DNA from: Gammaproteobacteria bacterium
GTDB taxonomy: Bacteria; Pseudomonadota; Gammaproteobacteria; HTCC5015
Length of the DNA stretch: 64,000 nt
Direction: 5' to 3'
NCBI GenBank assembly: GCA_028284675.1
Contig: JANQRI010000052.1
Coordinates: 1 to 64,000 of the forward strand
The translations under genes and the position numbers were made by a program. Of the stretch, positions 16,071-22,217 are shown one piece after another; the stretch's first letter is position 1; the number at the start of each line of letters is the position of its first letter. The notes beneath the pieces are model-generated. The model saw only the letters and a program-made list of their open reading frames with translations, made no database searches and was not told the DNA's origin.

Positions 16071-16085
16071 AAGCGAGCGTTAGAT
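16027..16085 (+). other. attC recombination site
   Basis: A compact 59-bp site. The left core TCCTAAC (16,028-16,034) and right core GTTAGAT (16,079-16,085, a perfect GTTRRRY) enclose complementary CAATCGAC/GGCGATTG boxes and a short GACTCCGG turn. Its size and sequence resemble the classic 59-base elements of mobile integrons. Confidence 0.88.
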
Positions 16086-16117
16086 GCAAGAGACCTAGCA
16101 AGATAATCTCAGTACTG

Positions 16118-17149
16118 ATGAAAATAACCAGAAAAAATTTAAACGATGCTGTCAGTGAACAAATTATTACCGCGGAACAGGCGGAGAAACTGCATAGTTA
16201 TCTTAAAAGTTTGCCGAGTGTAGGCCCTATATTTAATTTCACAAACGTGCTCTACTATTTGGGCGGCCTGATTGCCATTGGCGCCATGACACTTTTCATG
16301 AATCTGGGGTGGGAATCATTTGGAGGATGGGGAATACTCTTTATATCGCTCGCCTATGCAGGTATTGGTTTAAAGTTAACCGGTAGATTTCAAGAAAAGG
16401 GATACGCAATACCGGCAGGAATTTGTGCCACATTTGTAGTAGCTCTTGCACCTTTAGCAATTTACGGATTGCAACAAGCGCTAGGATTTTGGCCAGATGA
16501 AAGCGCTTACAGGGAATATCACAAATACATTAAATGGCATTGGATTTATATGGAGCTTGGAACGTTAGCGGTAGGCCTGTTTGTAGCCTGGCGGTACAAG
16601 TATCCATTTCTTATTATGCCGATCGCGGTAACTCTTTGGTATATGTCAATGGATGTGGCGGTAATGATCATGGGTGATCAATATGACTTCCAATTCTGTG
16701 CATTGTTCTCCATGTATTTTGGACTGTTGATGATCTTTGTCGCTTTATGGGTGGACTTCAGGTCATGGGAAAAAGCCGATTATGCTTTCTGGCTGTATAT
16801 ATTTGGCGTAATCGCATTCTGGGGAGGCATGACTGCGCAAGAGTCTGACAATGAACTTTCCAAATTTTTATATTTTTGTGTCAATATTTTCATGATTGTT
16901 GTGGGTGTCGTACTCGTTAGGAGAGTATTCGTCGTGTTTGGAGCGATCGGTGCTTGTATTTATCTTGGTCATCTGGCTTGGAACGTTTTTGAAGACAGCT
17001 GGTTTTTCCCCATTGCACTAACCGCTATCGGTCTATTAATAATTTACCTAGGGGTTTTGTGGCAAAAAAATGAAAAAGCATTAACAGAAAAATCCCGATC
17101 TTTATTACCCCACAAACTTAAAGAATATCTCGAGTCGAAGACCGATTGA
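16118..17149 (+). CDS. Cassette: DUF2157-like polytopic membrane protein
   Basis: A 343-residue protein started at ATG 16,118; the longer frame begins inside the attC. The N-terminal 50 residues form the soluble helical DUF2157 head (LNDAVSEQIITAEQAEKLHSYL). About eight to nine membrane helices follow. Tryptophan-rich loops and a GPIFNFTNVLYYLGGLIAIG first helix match this family of unknown function. The tail is charged. It is the largest gene of the array and is flanked by a strong attC on the left and a weaker one on the right. No substrate or partner can be inferred. Confidence 0.8.
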   Translation: MKITRKNLNDAVSEQIITAEQAEKLHSYLKSLPSVGPIFNFTNVLYYLGGLIAIGAMTLFMNLGWESFGGWGILFISLAYAGIGLKLTGRFQEKGYAIPAGICATFVVALAPLAIYGLQQALGFWPDESAYREYHKYIKWHWIYMELGTLAVGLFVAWRYKYPFLIMPIAVTLWYMSMDVAVMIMGDQYDFQFCALFSMYFGLLMIFVALWVDFRSWEKADYAFWLYIFGVIAFWGGMTAQESDNELSKFLYFCVNIFMIVVGVVLVRRVFVVFGAIGACIYLGHLAWNVFEDSWFFPIALTAIGLLIIYLGVLWQKNEKALTEKSRSLLPHKLKEYLESKTD

Positions 17150-17154
17150 AATTG

Positions 17155-17231
17155 GTTTCTAACAAGCGCATGCGATCGGCCCGTGCAAATCGTTGCGTAC
17201 CTTGTGGAACCACTGATGCAGGGCTTTATGT
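17155..17231 (+). other. attC-like site
   Basis: The left core TTCTAAC (17,157-17,163) and right core TTTATGT (17,225-17,231) bracket partly complementary boxes near GCGCATGCGATCGG and CACTGATGCAGGGC. It is degenerate but in the right place, between two cassette genes. Confidence 0.5.
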
Positions 17232-17247
17232 GTAAAATATCAAGAAA

Positions 17248-17505
17248 ATGAATATGACTAAAGCAACTCAAGGTGTGGCCATTTTTTTAGGTTTGATCTG
17301 CATATTAGTCGGGTTAATCGATTTGGCAGAACAATATAAATTGGGAGAAGATTTGCAATGGAGAGCGCCAATTATAATAATTGGGCTTGGTGTTGGGTTG
17401 CCAATTATATTTATCCCCATTTCTAAATCGTTTGAATCAAGCGATTCTAGTGACTCAGAAAGTGACTCAAGTGATTTTGATGATGGCGATGGTAGTGGCG
17501 ACTGA
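17248..17505 (+). CDS. Cassette: small membrane protein with acidic Ser/Asp tail
   Basis: An 85-residue protein with two membrane helices (about 9-26 and 40-58) and a C-terminal tail of about 27 residues made almost only of Ser, Asp, Glu and Gly (SSDSSDSESDSSDFDDGDG). The tail would be strongly negative and disordered, possibly cation binding. I recognise no family. It starts at ATG 17,248, soon after the attC core, with no strong ribosome binding site. It is small and AT-rich, typical of cassette genes. Confidence 0.6.
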   Translation: MNMTKATQGVAIFLGLICILVGLIDLAEQYKLGEDLQWRAPIIIIGLGVGLPIIFIPISKSFESSDSSDSESDSSDFDDGDGSGD

Positions 17506-17545
17506 TTTACGCATAGCAAGTTTTTCATATTTGTCCACTACGCGC

Positions 17546-17594
17546 GTTAGGGCTTCGCACCGCAGAGCGCTCGCTCAATAAAATCAAGTTAGGT
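17546..17594 (+). other. Degenerate attC region with two core sites
   Basis: GTTAGGG at 17,546-17,552 and a perfect GTTRRRY core, GTTAGGT, at 17,588-17,594, preceded by GC-rich inverted pieces. I cannot pair a full L''/L' set with confidence. It separates the small membrane gene from the broken gene after it. Confidence 0.4.
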
Positions 17595-17599
17595 TTTAA

Positions 17600-17983
17600 T
17601 ATGACATATCACATTGTGAAAATTATAAAAAATTCTTTGGACTTTGTGGTTGACTTATCTAGACTTACGAATTTAAGAAACGCATCTTCGATGATGATTC
17701 AGGTGTGGCTGCTTTGATGGAAGCAATGTGCGAGAATTTCTTATATAGAATTCACGAAGTTTTCCAAAAATCTTGGATGCATCAAATCGCAAAACTACCT
17801 GATCCAACAGCAATGAGTCGGAATGTAAACTTATCATTGGAATATATTATTCAGTATGATTTCAAGCAAGAGCTTCTTGCGCTTAAAATAGAAATGGACG
17901 TTTTGCAATCATCGATCAGCGGTATAATGCTATCTATGGTGTATTATCGGAAAAATGTACTCATATCCAACTATCAAGTGTAA
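17600..17983 (+). pseudogene. Broken cassette gene, frameshifted and truncated
   Basis: An ATG at 17,600, six nt after a core site, opens a frame of about 38 codons (MTYHIVKIIKNSLDFVVDLS). The coding pattern then moves to another frame, from about 17,650, reading TYEFKKRIFDDDSGVAALME and onward to 17,983. The second part has no good start of its own, so a frameshift in one ancestral gene is the simplest reading. Its 3' end runs into leader repeat D, so the last 25 or so residues are probably not native. Predicted helical and soluble; no family recognised. Confidence 0.5.
17908..17977. repeat. Cassette leader repeat, copy D (right part only)
   Basis: It matches copies A and C over GGTATAATGCTATCTATGG, TGTATTATCGG and TCATATCCAACTATCAAG. 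The TATAAT box is at 17,922-17,927. The left half of the repeat is missing, replaced by the tail of the broken gene. The downstream gene starts at 17,989, 12 bp after the repeat. Confidence 0.6.
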
Positions 17984-17988
17984 AAAAC

Positions 17989-18630
17989 ATGAGCAACAAG
18001 AATGCATGGAATTCATTGGAAGTAGCTAAACTGGCGATATCTGTGCTGACGCCTTTGCTGCTTTTCTGGCTTGGTTATCTAGTTAGTGATTCCACTAAAC
18101 AAACTGAACGCGCACTAAAAGAAATCGAAGAAATCAGGGAAGTACAAAAAAATAACCAATTGGCAGTACAAAACCTGGCAAAAAGAATATATGAAAGACG
18201 TTCCAGGGCTGAGTTGCTGGCATCGTCAATAAAAAGAAATGTATCGAAAGATGAGATAATAAAAAGAAAAGAACAATATGATGAAGCCTATTTTCAATGG
18301 AATAGAGATCACCAAGCCAATTTATTACTTGTCCGTAGTGTTCTTGGTGAGAAAAGATACTCTGATTTTGAGTCAATGATCGAATTCCTTTTAGTTGGAA
18401 AGGTTTTCGCTCCTTTGGATGCCTGTTTAACAAAGGCATACGATTACCGCATCACACAAGAAAAGAGTGGCGAAGCAATTTTAATGGAGTGCTCAGTTTC
18501 AACATTGTTACAACAAGCTCTGGATTGCGGATATGCGCTTACAGACGAGTTATTTAAATTAACAGAGCAAAATGGAAGAATAGAAAGAGTAGAAGCATCA
18601 AGTATCGTTGCGCAAAGGTGCCCTGGATAA
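17989..18630 (+). CDS. Cassette: membrane-anchored coiled-coil protein
   Basis: A 213-residue protein with one membrane helix near the N-terminus (about residues 13-33, VLTPLLLFWLGYLV). A long charged helix follows (about 37-90, rich in Lys, Glu and Arg, with heptad-like spacing), then a helical C-terminal region with three cysteines. I recognise no family. It starts at ATG 17,989 directly after leader repeat D, which offers a TATAAT box. It ends just before the last core site seen in the array (18,658). Confidence 0.65.
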   Translation: MSNKNAWNSLEVAKLAISVLTPLLLFWLGYLVSDSTKQTERALKEIEEIREVQKNNQLAVQNLAKRIYERRSRAELLASSIKRNVSKDEIIKRKEQYDEAYFQWNRDHQANLLLVRSVLGEKRYSDFESMIEFLLVGKVFAPLDACLTKAYDYRITQEKSGEAILMECSVSTLLQQALDCGYALTDELFKLTEQNGRIERVEASSIVAQRCPG

Positions 18631-18657
18631 ATAAATACTCAATCTGCTGAATATGGC

Positions 18658-18664
18658 GTTAGCT
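18658..18664 (+). other. Right-most attC core of the array
   Basis: GTTAGCT, one base from GTTRRRY, in the context TATGGCGTTAGCTG. The matching left half is weak. It marks the probable right edge of the cassette array, since the next gene is a minus-strand PEP-CTERM gene of different character. Confidence 0.35.
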
Positions 18665-18766
18665 GAAATGGAAGGGCAGCTAATTCAAATGGAACCTGCT
18701 TGCCCCAAAAGACGTGCTTGATTGCCTTAATGCTGATTGCGGCAGTAATTTTTTTTACAATTTGCT

Positions 18767-19411
18767 TTACTTCTGTCGAAACAGCAGCATGCAGGGCAAC
18801 ACAGAAAGCAGCAGCCATACACCGGCTGGTAGCGGTACCGGGCTGTTGTTTACAAAACTTTCGCTGCCGCCGCTGTCGAAGGCAATCACATGCAGGCCGA
18901 TGCGTAAGCCTCCGTCGGTCAGTCCGGCGATTATGTCGTCGAATGTCCGGCCGTTTTGCAGGTTGAATATGATTCCAAGCCATTCATCCGGACCGACGCC
19001 GTTGACCGGTGATGGTGAATCGGCACCGGCCAGCAGGCCGGGACTGACTTCAAATGCGGGTGTGATATTGTCTCCGCCCGGTAAGTCGGGCGGAGTTGCA
19101 CCCTGTGAGAAATCCACACCGGGGTTGCCGTTGATACCATCATCGGCATCGATCAGGCCGGTCAGGCCGAACAGCAAACCGGTATCGTCAAAATATATTT
19201 CACTGATAACCGATTCTTCGGTGCCGGTGTTATAAAAATTGAATTGGACCTGCCGGTCGAGGTCGATCACTTCAGCCGATAGCTGTGATTCGCCTATTGC
19301 GCAATCGCCGGCTGTGTTGCCGGTGATACAGAAAAAGCTGAGGGTTGCGGCCTGTAAGGTGCCGGTGAAAAACAAAATCGCGAGGCTAAGTACGAGTGAC
19401 CAGAGTTTCAT
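18767..19411 (-). CDS. VPLPA-CTERM sorted exported protein
   Basis: A 214-residue secreted protein. The signal peptide ends near TLQA-A. The mature region is acidic and Gly/Asp-rich with few cysteines. The C-terminus has the VPLPAGVW motif, a hydrophobic segment, and the basic end FRQK: the VPLPA form of the PEP-CTERM exosortase signal. Substrates of this system are usually cut and moved to the cell surface or extracellular matrix. It is the second such protein in the window (see 5,167-5,730), though the two are not similar outside the tail. It appears to be a single-gene unit. Confidence 0.85.
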   Translation of the reverse strand: MKLWSLVLSLAILFFTGTLQAATLSFFCITGNTAGDCAIGESQLSAEVIDLDRQVQFNFYNTGTEESVISEIYFDDTGLLFGLTGLIDADDGINGNPGVDFSQGATPPDLPGGDNITPAFEVSPGLLAGADSPSPVNGVGPDEWLGIIFNLQNGRTFDDIIAGLTDGGLRIGLHVIAFDSGGSESFVNNSPVPLPAGVWLLLSVLPCMLLFRQK

Positions 19412-19632
19412 AAAACAGTCCCTTGTTTATTGGCTTCTTGGTTAAAAATAAAGTGTAAACCGTATTTGTTACACGGCTAATTATTGGGTGTTATAAAAAT
19501 ATTAGGATCTGAAGACAAATTATAGCACCCTGGATTCAAAATAAAGTGATGTATTACACGCTTAACCTGATCGTTTATTCTGAATTATGTTGGCGGTGTT
19601 TGCAGATATGCTTGTTATATGACCGTATTCGG

Positions 19633-19660
19633 TTGACAAAACATTGTTTTGCGATAGACT
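19633..19660 (+). promoter_or_regulatory. Probable sigma-70 promoter for the MATE gene
   Basis: TTGACA (19,633-19,638), a perfect -35, with a 16-nt spacer to TAGACT (19,655-19,660) as the -10. Transcription would begin near 19,667, leaving about 260 nt of leader before the MATE start at 19,929. The leader includes the small open frame at 19,700. The rest of the gap (19,412-19,632) shows nothing I can name. Confidence 0.6.
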
Positions 19661-19699
19661 GCGCGCACTTCTACATTTTTGCACCACGATAGGACGACT

Positions 19700-19825
19700 A
19701 TGAAAAATATCGGCACTGACAAAATGATTCGCACCATTGTGAATCAGCTGATGATCGTCCTGGTGGCTTACCTGCCGTTTCCAGGCAATTTGCCGGAACG
19801 ATTCCGCACCAGCACTTTCTGCTGA
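19700..19825 (+). CDS. Possible 41-codon leader peptide
   Basis: ATG 19,700 has AGGA 5 nt upstream and lies about 35 nt after the predicted promoter start. The 41-residue product has a hydrophobic stretch (IVNQLMIVLVAYLPF) and ends in Cys. It lies wholly in the 5' leader of the MATE transporter gene. It could be a regulatory leader peptide or a small membrane peptide; it could also be chance. Real translation is not shown by the sequence alone. Confidence 0.35.
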   Translation: MKNIGTDKMIRTIVNQLMIVLVAYLPFPGNLPERFRTSTFC

Positions 19826-19928
19826 GCGGTTTTACCTTTAGTTGATTTTCATTTCGGCGCGTCGACACGCCGGCTCTCATTTATATTTGCAACGATCTGT
19901 TTCGTTGTGTAATGGCAAGGTAAGTAAA

Positions 19929-21350
19929 ATGCGTTTACATATTAAAAATTCTTTGGACAGTCTATCTTCTGCATGGAGATTATTCAGGCAGGCATTAGCC
20001 GGTAATACTGAAGAGGATTATACCCGCGGTCCGGTGAACCGGGCGGTTATTCTATTGGCGATTCCGATGGTGATTGAGATGCTGATGGAATCGGTATTCG
20101 CGGTTGTCGATATGTTTTTTGTCGCAAAGCTGGGTATCGAAGCGGTTGCGGCGGTCGGTTTGACTGAGGCGGTGATTATTCTGTTGTATGCGGTTGCGGT
20201 CGGTTTGAGTATTTCCGTCACTGCAATGGTTGCACGGCGTTACGGCGAAAAAAATCCGGAGGCTGCTGCGGTGGTTGCCGGTCAGGCATTGTGGATCGGT
20301 TTGATTGTCGCAACATTGACCGGGATTCCCGGTGCGTTGTTTGCACCGGAAATCTTAAGGTTAATGGGTGCTGAAGCGGCAGTCATTCATCAGGGTGCGC
20401 AATATACGGCGATTTTACTCGGCGGCTCGGTCACGGTGTTATATCTGTTTTTGATCAATGCGGTATTTCGCGGAGCGGGCGATGCGGCGACAGCGATGCG
20501 TGCGCTCTGGCTGGCAAACGGTATTAATATTGTGCTCGATCCCTGTTTGATTTTTGGCTTGGGCCCTTTTCCGGAAATGGGTGTGACCGGCGCGGCGGTT
20601 GCGACAACCATCGGGCGCGGTATTGGCGTGCTGTATCAGTTATACCATTTGTTTAATGTGCGTGCGCGCTTAACGATGCAGTTACGGCATTTGCGTCCGG
20701 TGGCCGATGTGATGTTGCAGTTGTTGCGGGTTTCGATCGGCGGCATCGCGCAGTTTTTGATTGCGACTGCGAGTTGGTTGCTGCTGATGAAAATCGTTGC
20801 AAGGTACGGCAGTGCGGCGGTGGCCGGTTACATTATCGCGATCCGGATTATTGATTTTACAATTCTCCCTGCATGGGGAATCGGTAATGCGGCATCAACA
20901 CTGGTCGGTCAGAATCTGGGCGCCGGTAATCCAACACGCGCCGAGCAGTCGGTATGGAAGGCCGCGAAATATAATTTTGTCTTTATGGTATCGGTCGCAC
21001 TGTTGTTTATTTTCTGCACCGAGCCGCTGCTGCGCATTTTTACCGATGATCCGATCGCAATCCGTTATGGTGTTGATTGCCTGCGGATGGTGGCTTACGG
21101 CTATGGTTTTTTTGCGATCGGTATGATTGTGATTCAGGCATTTAATGGTGCCGGTGATACCATCACACCAACCTGGATTAATTTCTGCTGTTACTGGCTG
21201 TTGCAGATTCCGCTCGCATATACTCTGGCGGAGGTATTCGGTTATGGGCCGGAAGGTGTGTTTACCGCAATCCTGGTTGCGGAAGCGATACTGGCGATAG
21301 TCGGTGTGCTGATGTTTAGGCGTGGTCGCTGGAAACTTAAAGCAGTGTGA
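19929..21350 (+). CDS. MATE-family multidrug/toxin efflux transporter
   Basis: A 473-residue inner-membrane antiporter, started at ATG 19,929; the 29 residues upstream have no support. About twelve helices are seen in two homologous halves. The first half includes GPVNRAVILLAIPMVIEMLM and MFFVAKLGIEAVAAVGLTEA, the usual entry to a MATE N-lobe, and the second repeats RVSIGGIAQF and GNAASTLVGQNLGAGNPTRAE. MATE proteins export cationic compounds by Na+ or H+ exchange. The substrate is unknown. It has its own promoter and a long leader. The methyltransferase gene follows after 115 bp on the same strand. Confidence 0.92.
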   Translation: MRLHIKNSLDSLSSAWRLFRQALAGNTEEDYTRGPVNRAVILLAIPMVIEMLMESVFAVVDMFFVAKLGIEAVAAVGLTEAVIILLYAVAVGLSISVTAMVARRYGEKNPEAAAVVAGQALWIGLIVATLTGIPGALFAPEILRLMGAEAAVIHQGAQYTAILLGGSVTVLYLFLINAVFRGAGDAATAMRALWLANGINIVLDPCLIFGLGPFPEMGVTGAAVATTIGRGIGVLYQLYHLFNVRARLTMQLRHLRPVADVMLQLLRVSIGGIAQFLIATASWLLLMKIVARYGSAAVAGYIIAIRIIDFTILPAWGIGNAASTLVGQNLGAGNPTRAEQSVWKAAKYNFVFMVSVALLFIFCTEPLLRIFTDDPIAIRYGVDCLRMVAYGYGFFAIGMIVIQAFNGAGDTITPTWINFCCYWLLQIPLAYTLAEVFGYGPEGVFTAILVAEAILAIVGVLMFRRGRWKLKAV

Positions 21351-21465
21351 GCGTCGGGCATCACGGTACCGCCCGGTGATTAAGCCATAGGAGCGGCTGG
21401 CGGCAAAATTGGCGGGATAAACCCAGTAAATTATGATACGTTTATAGTTTTGGCTTTAAGGGAAA

Positions 21466-22143
21466 ATGTCGCGAAAGAAAAACAACGTTAAGTATATTCG
21501 GGCGAAACTCCGGCGGTATTTTCCTGGTCTGGCAGTATTTGTGAAAGGGCTCGGTCTGCTATATTCCAGAAGGTCATTTCTGCGTCAATCGGGCTATTTT
21601 GTATCAGCTCGCAGAAAAATGCCTTGCAGGCGGGATGGTTCGCCGCTGCCGTGGATGAACTATCATATAATTGCGTTTCTTGAGGAAAGGCTTAGCAAAG
21701 AGCTGTCATTATTTGAATTTGGCAGCGGCAATTCGACACTGTTTTTCTCGAACCTGGTTGGTGATGTTACTTCAGTGGAGTGCGATAAAAAATGGTATGA
21801 TTTTTTTAAAGGTAATATTCCCGGGAATGCAAAATTGATTTTATGTAACCCTTATATGCCTGAGCCGTATCTTCGCACGATTGCTGATCAAAAAAGAAAA
21901 TTTGATGTGGTTATTGTGGATGCGGAAAATCGTGTGGACTGCATGATAACCGCCAAACACTATCTCTCTAACAGAGGCGTTATTATTTTGGATGATACTC
22001 AGACTGATGCCTCGATAGCCGGAGTAAGAGACCTGTTGGGCAACGGTTTTAAAAAGCTGGATTTTTACGGGCTTAAACCCGGTAGTATCCGGGCATACGG
22101 AACATCGTTGTTTTATAAAAATGGAAATTGCCTGGGTATTTAA
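21466..22143 (+). CDS. Class I SAM-dependent methyltransferase-like protein
   Basis: A 225-residue protein with a Rossmann methyltransferase core. Motif I is LFEFGSGNSTLFFSNL (glycine-rich SAM loop), followed by VTSVECDKKWYDFF with the acidic end of strand 2, then FDVVIVDAENRVDC and GVIILDDTQ for motifs II-III. The N-terminal 70 residues are basic and helical. This type is found near polysaccharide or secondary glycan genes, but none is next to it here, so the acceptor is unknown. The start has no strong ribosome binding site. AT-rich compared with the MATE gene. Confidence 0.75.
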   Translation: MSRKKNNVKYIRAKLRRYFPGLAVFVKGLGLLYSRRSFLRQSGYFVSARRKMPCRRDGSPLPWMNYHIIAFLEERLSKELSLFEFGSGNSTLFFSNLVGDVTSVECDKKWYDFFKGNIPGNAKLILCNPYMPEPYLRTIADQKRKFDVVIVDAENRVDCMITAKHYLSNRGVIILDDTQTDASIAGVRDLLGNGFKKLDFYGLKPGSIRAYGTSLFYKNGNCLGI

Positions 22144-22217
22144 ATTTTGATGTTTAAATATGTAATGTTTATTGAGTGTTGTTACCCTATATAATGATAT
22201 ATAAAAAATACTGAGCT

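Larger units (their letters stand above)
10892..18664 (+). mobile_element. Integron gene-cassette array without integrase (CALIN type)
   Basis: A run of about eleven small genes, nearly all on the plus strand, separated by attC-like hairpins whose right edges carry the core GTTRRRY or close variants. These lie at 10,892, 11,405, 12,121, 13,497, 14,235, 14,777, 15,309, 16,079, 17,225, 17,588 and 18,658. The best attC sites (11,313-11,411 and 16,027-16,085) show complementary L boxes, the first with unpaired extrahelical bases. Content is typical of cassettes: a toxin-antitoxin pair, membrane and secreted unknowns, and lower GC than the flanks. No integrase or attI is seen on either side, so the array is probably inherited or mobilised in trans. 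Confidence 0.85.

Noticed and set aside
10489..18766. Integrase gene or attI next to the cassette array
   Set aside because: No tyrosine recombinase coding sequence on either strand here; flanks are an MBL-like gene and a PEP-CTERM gene.
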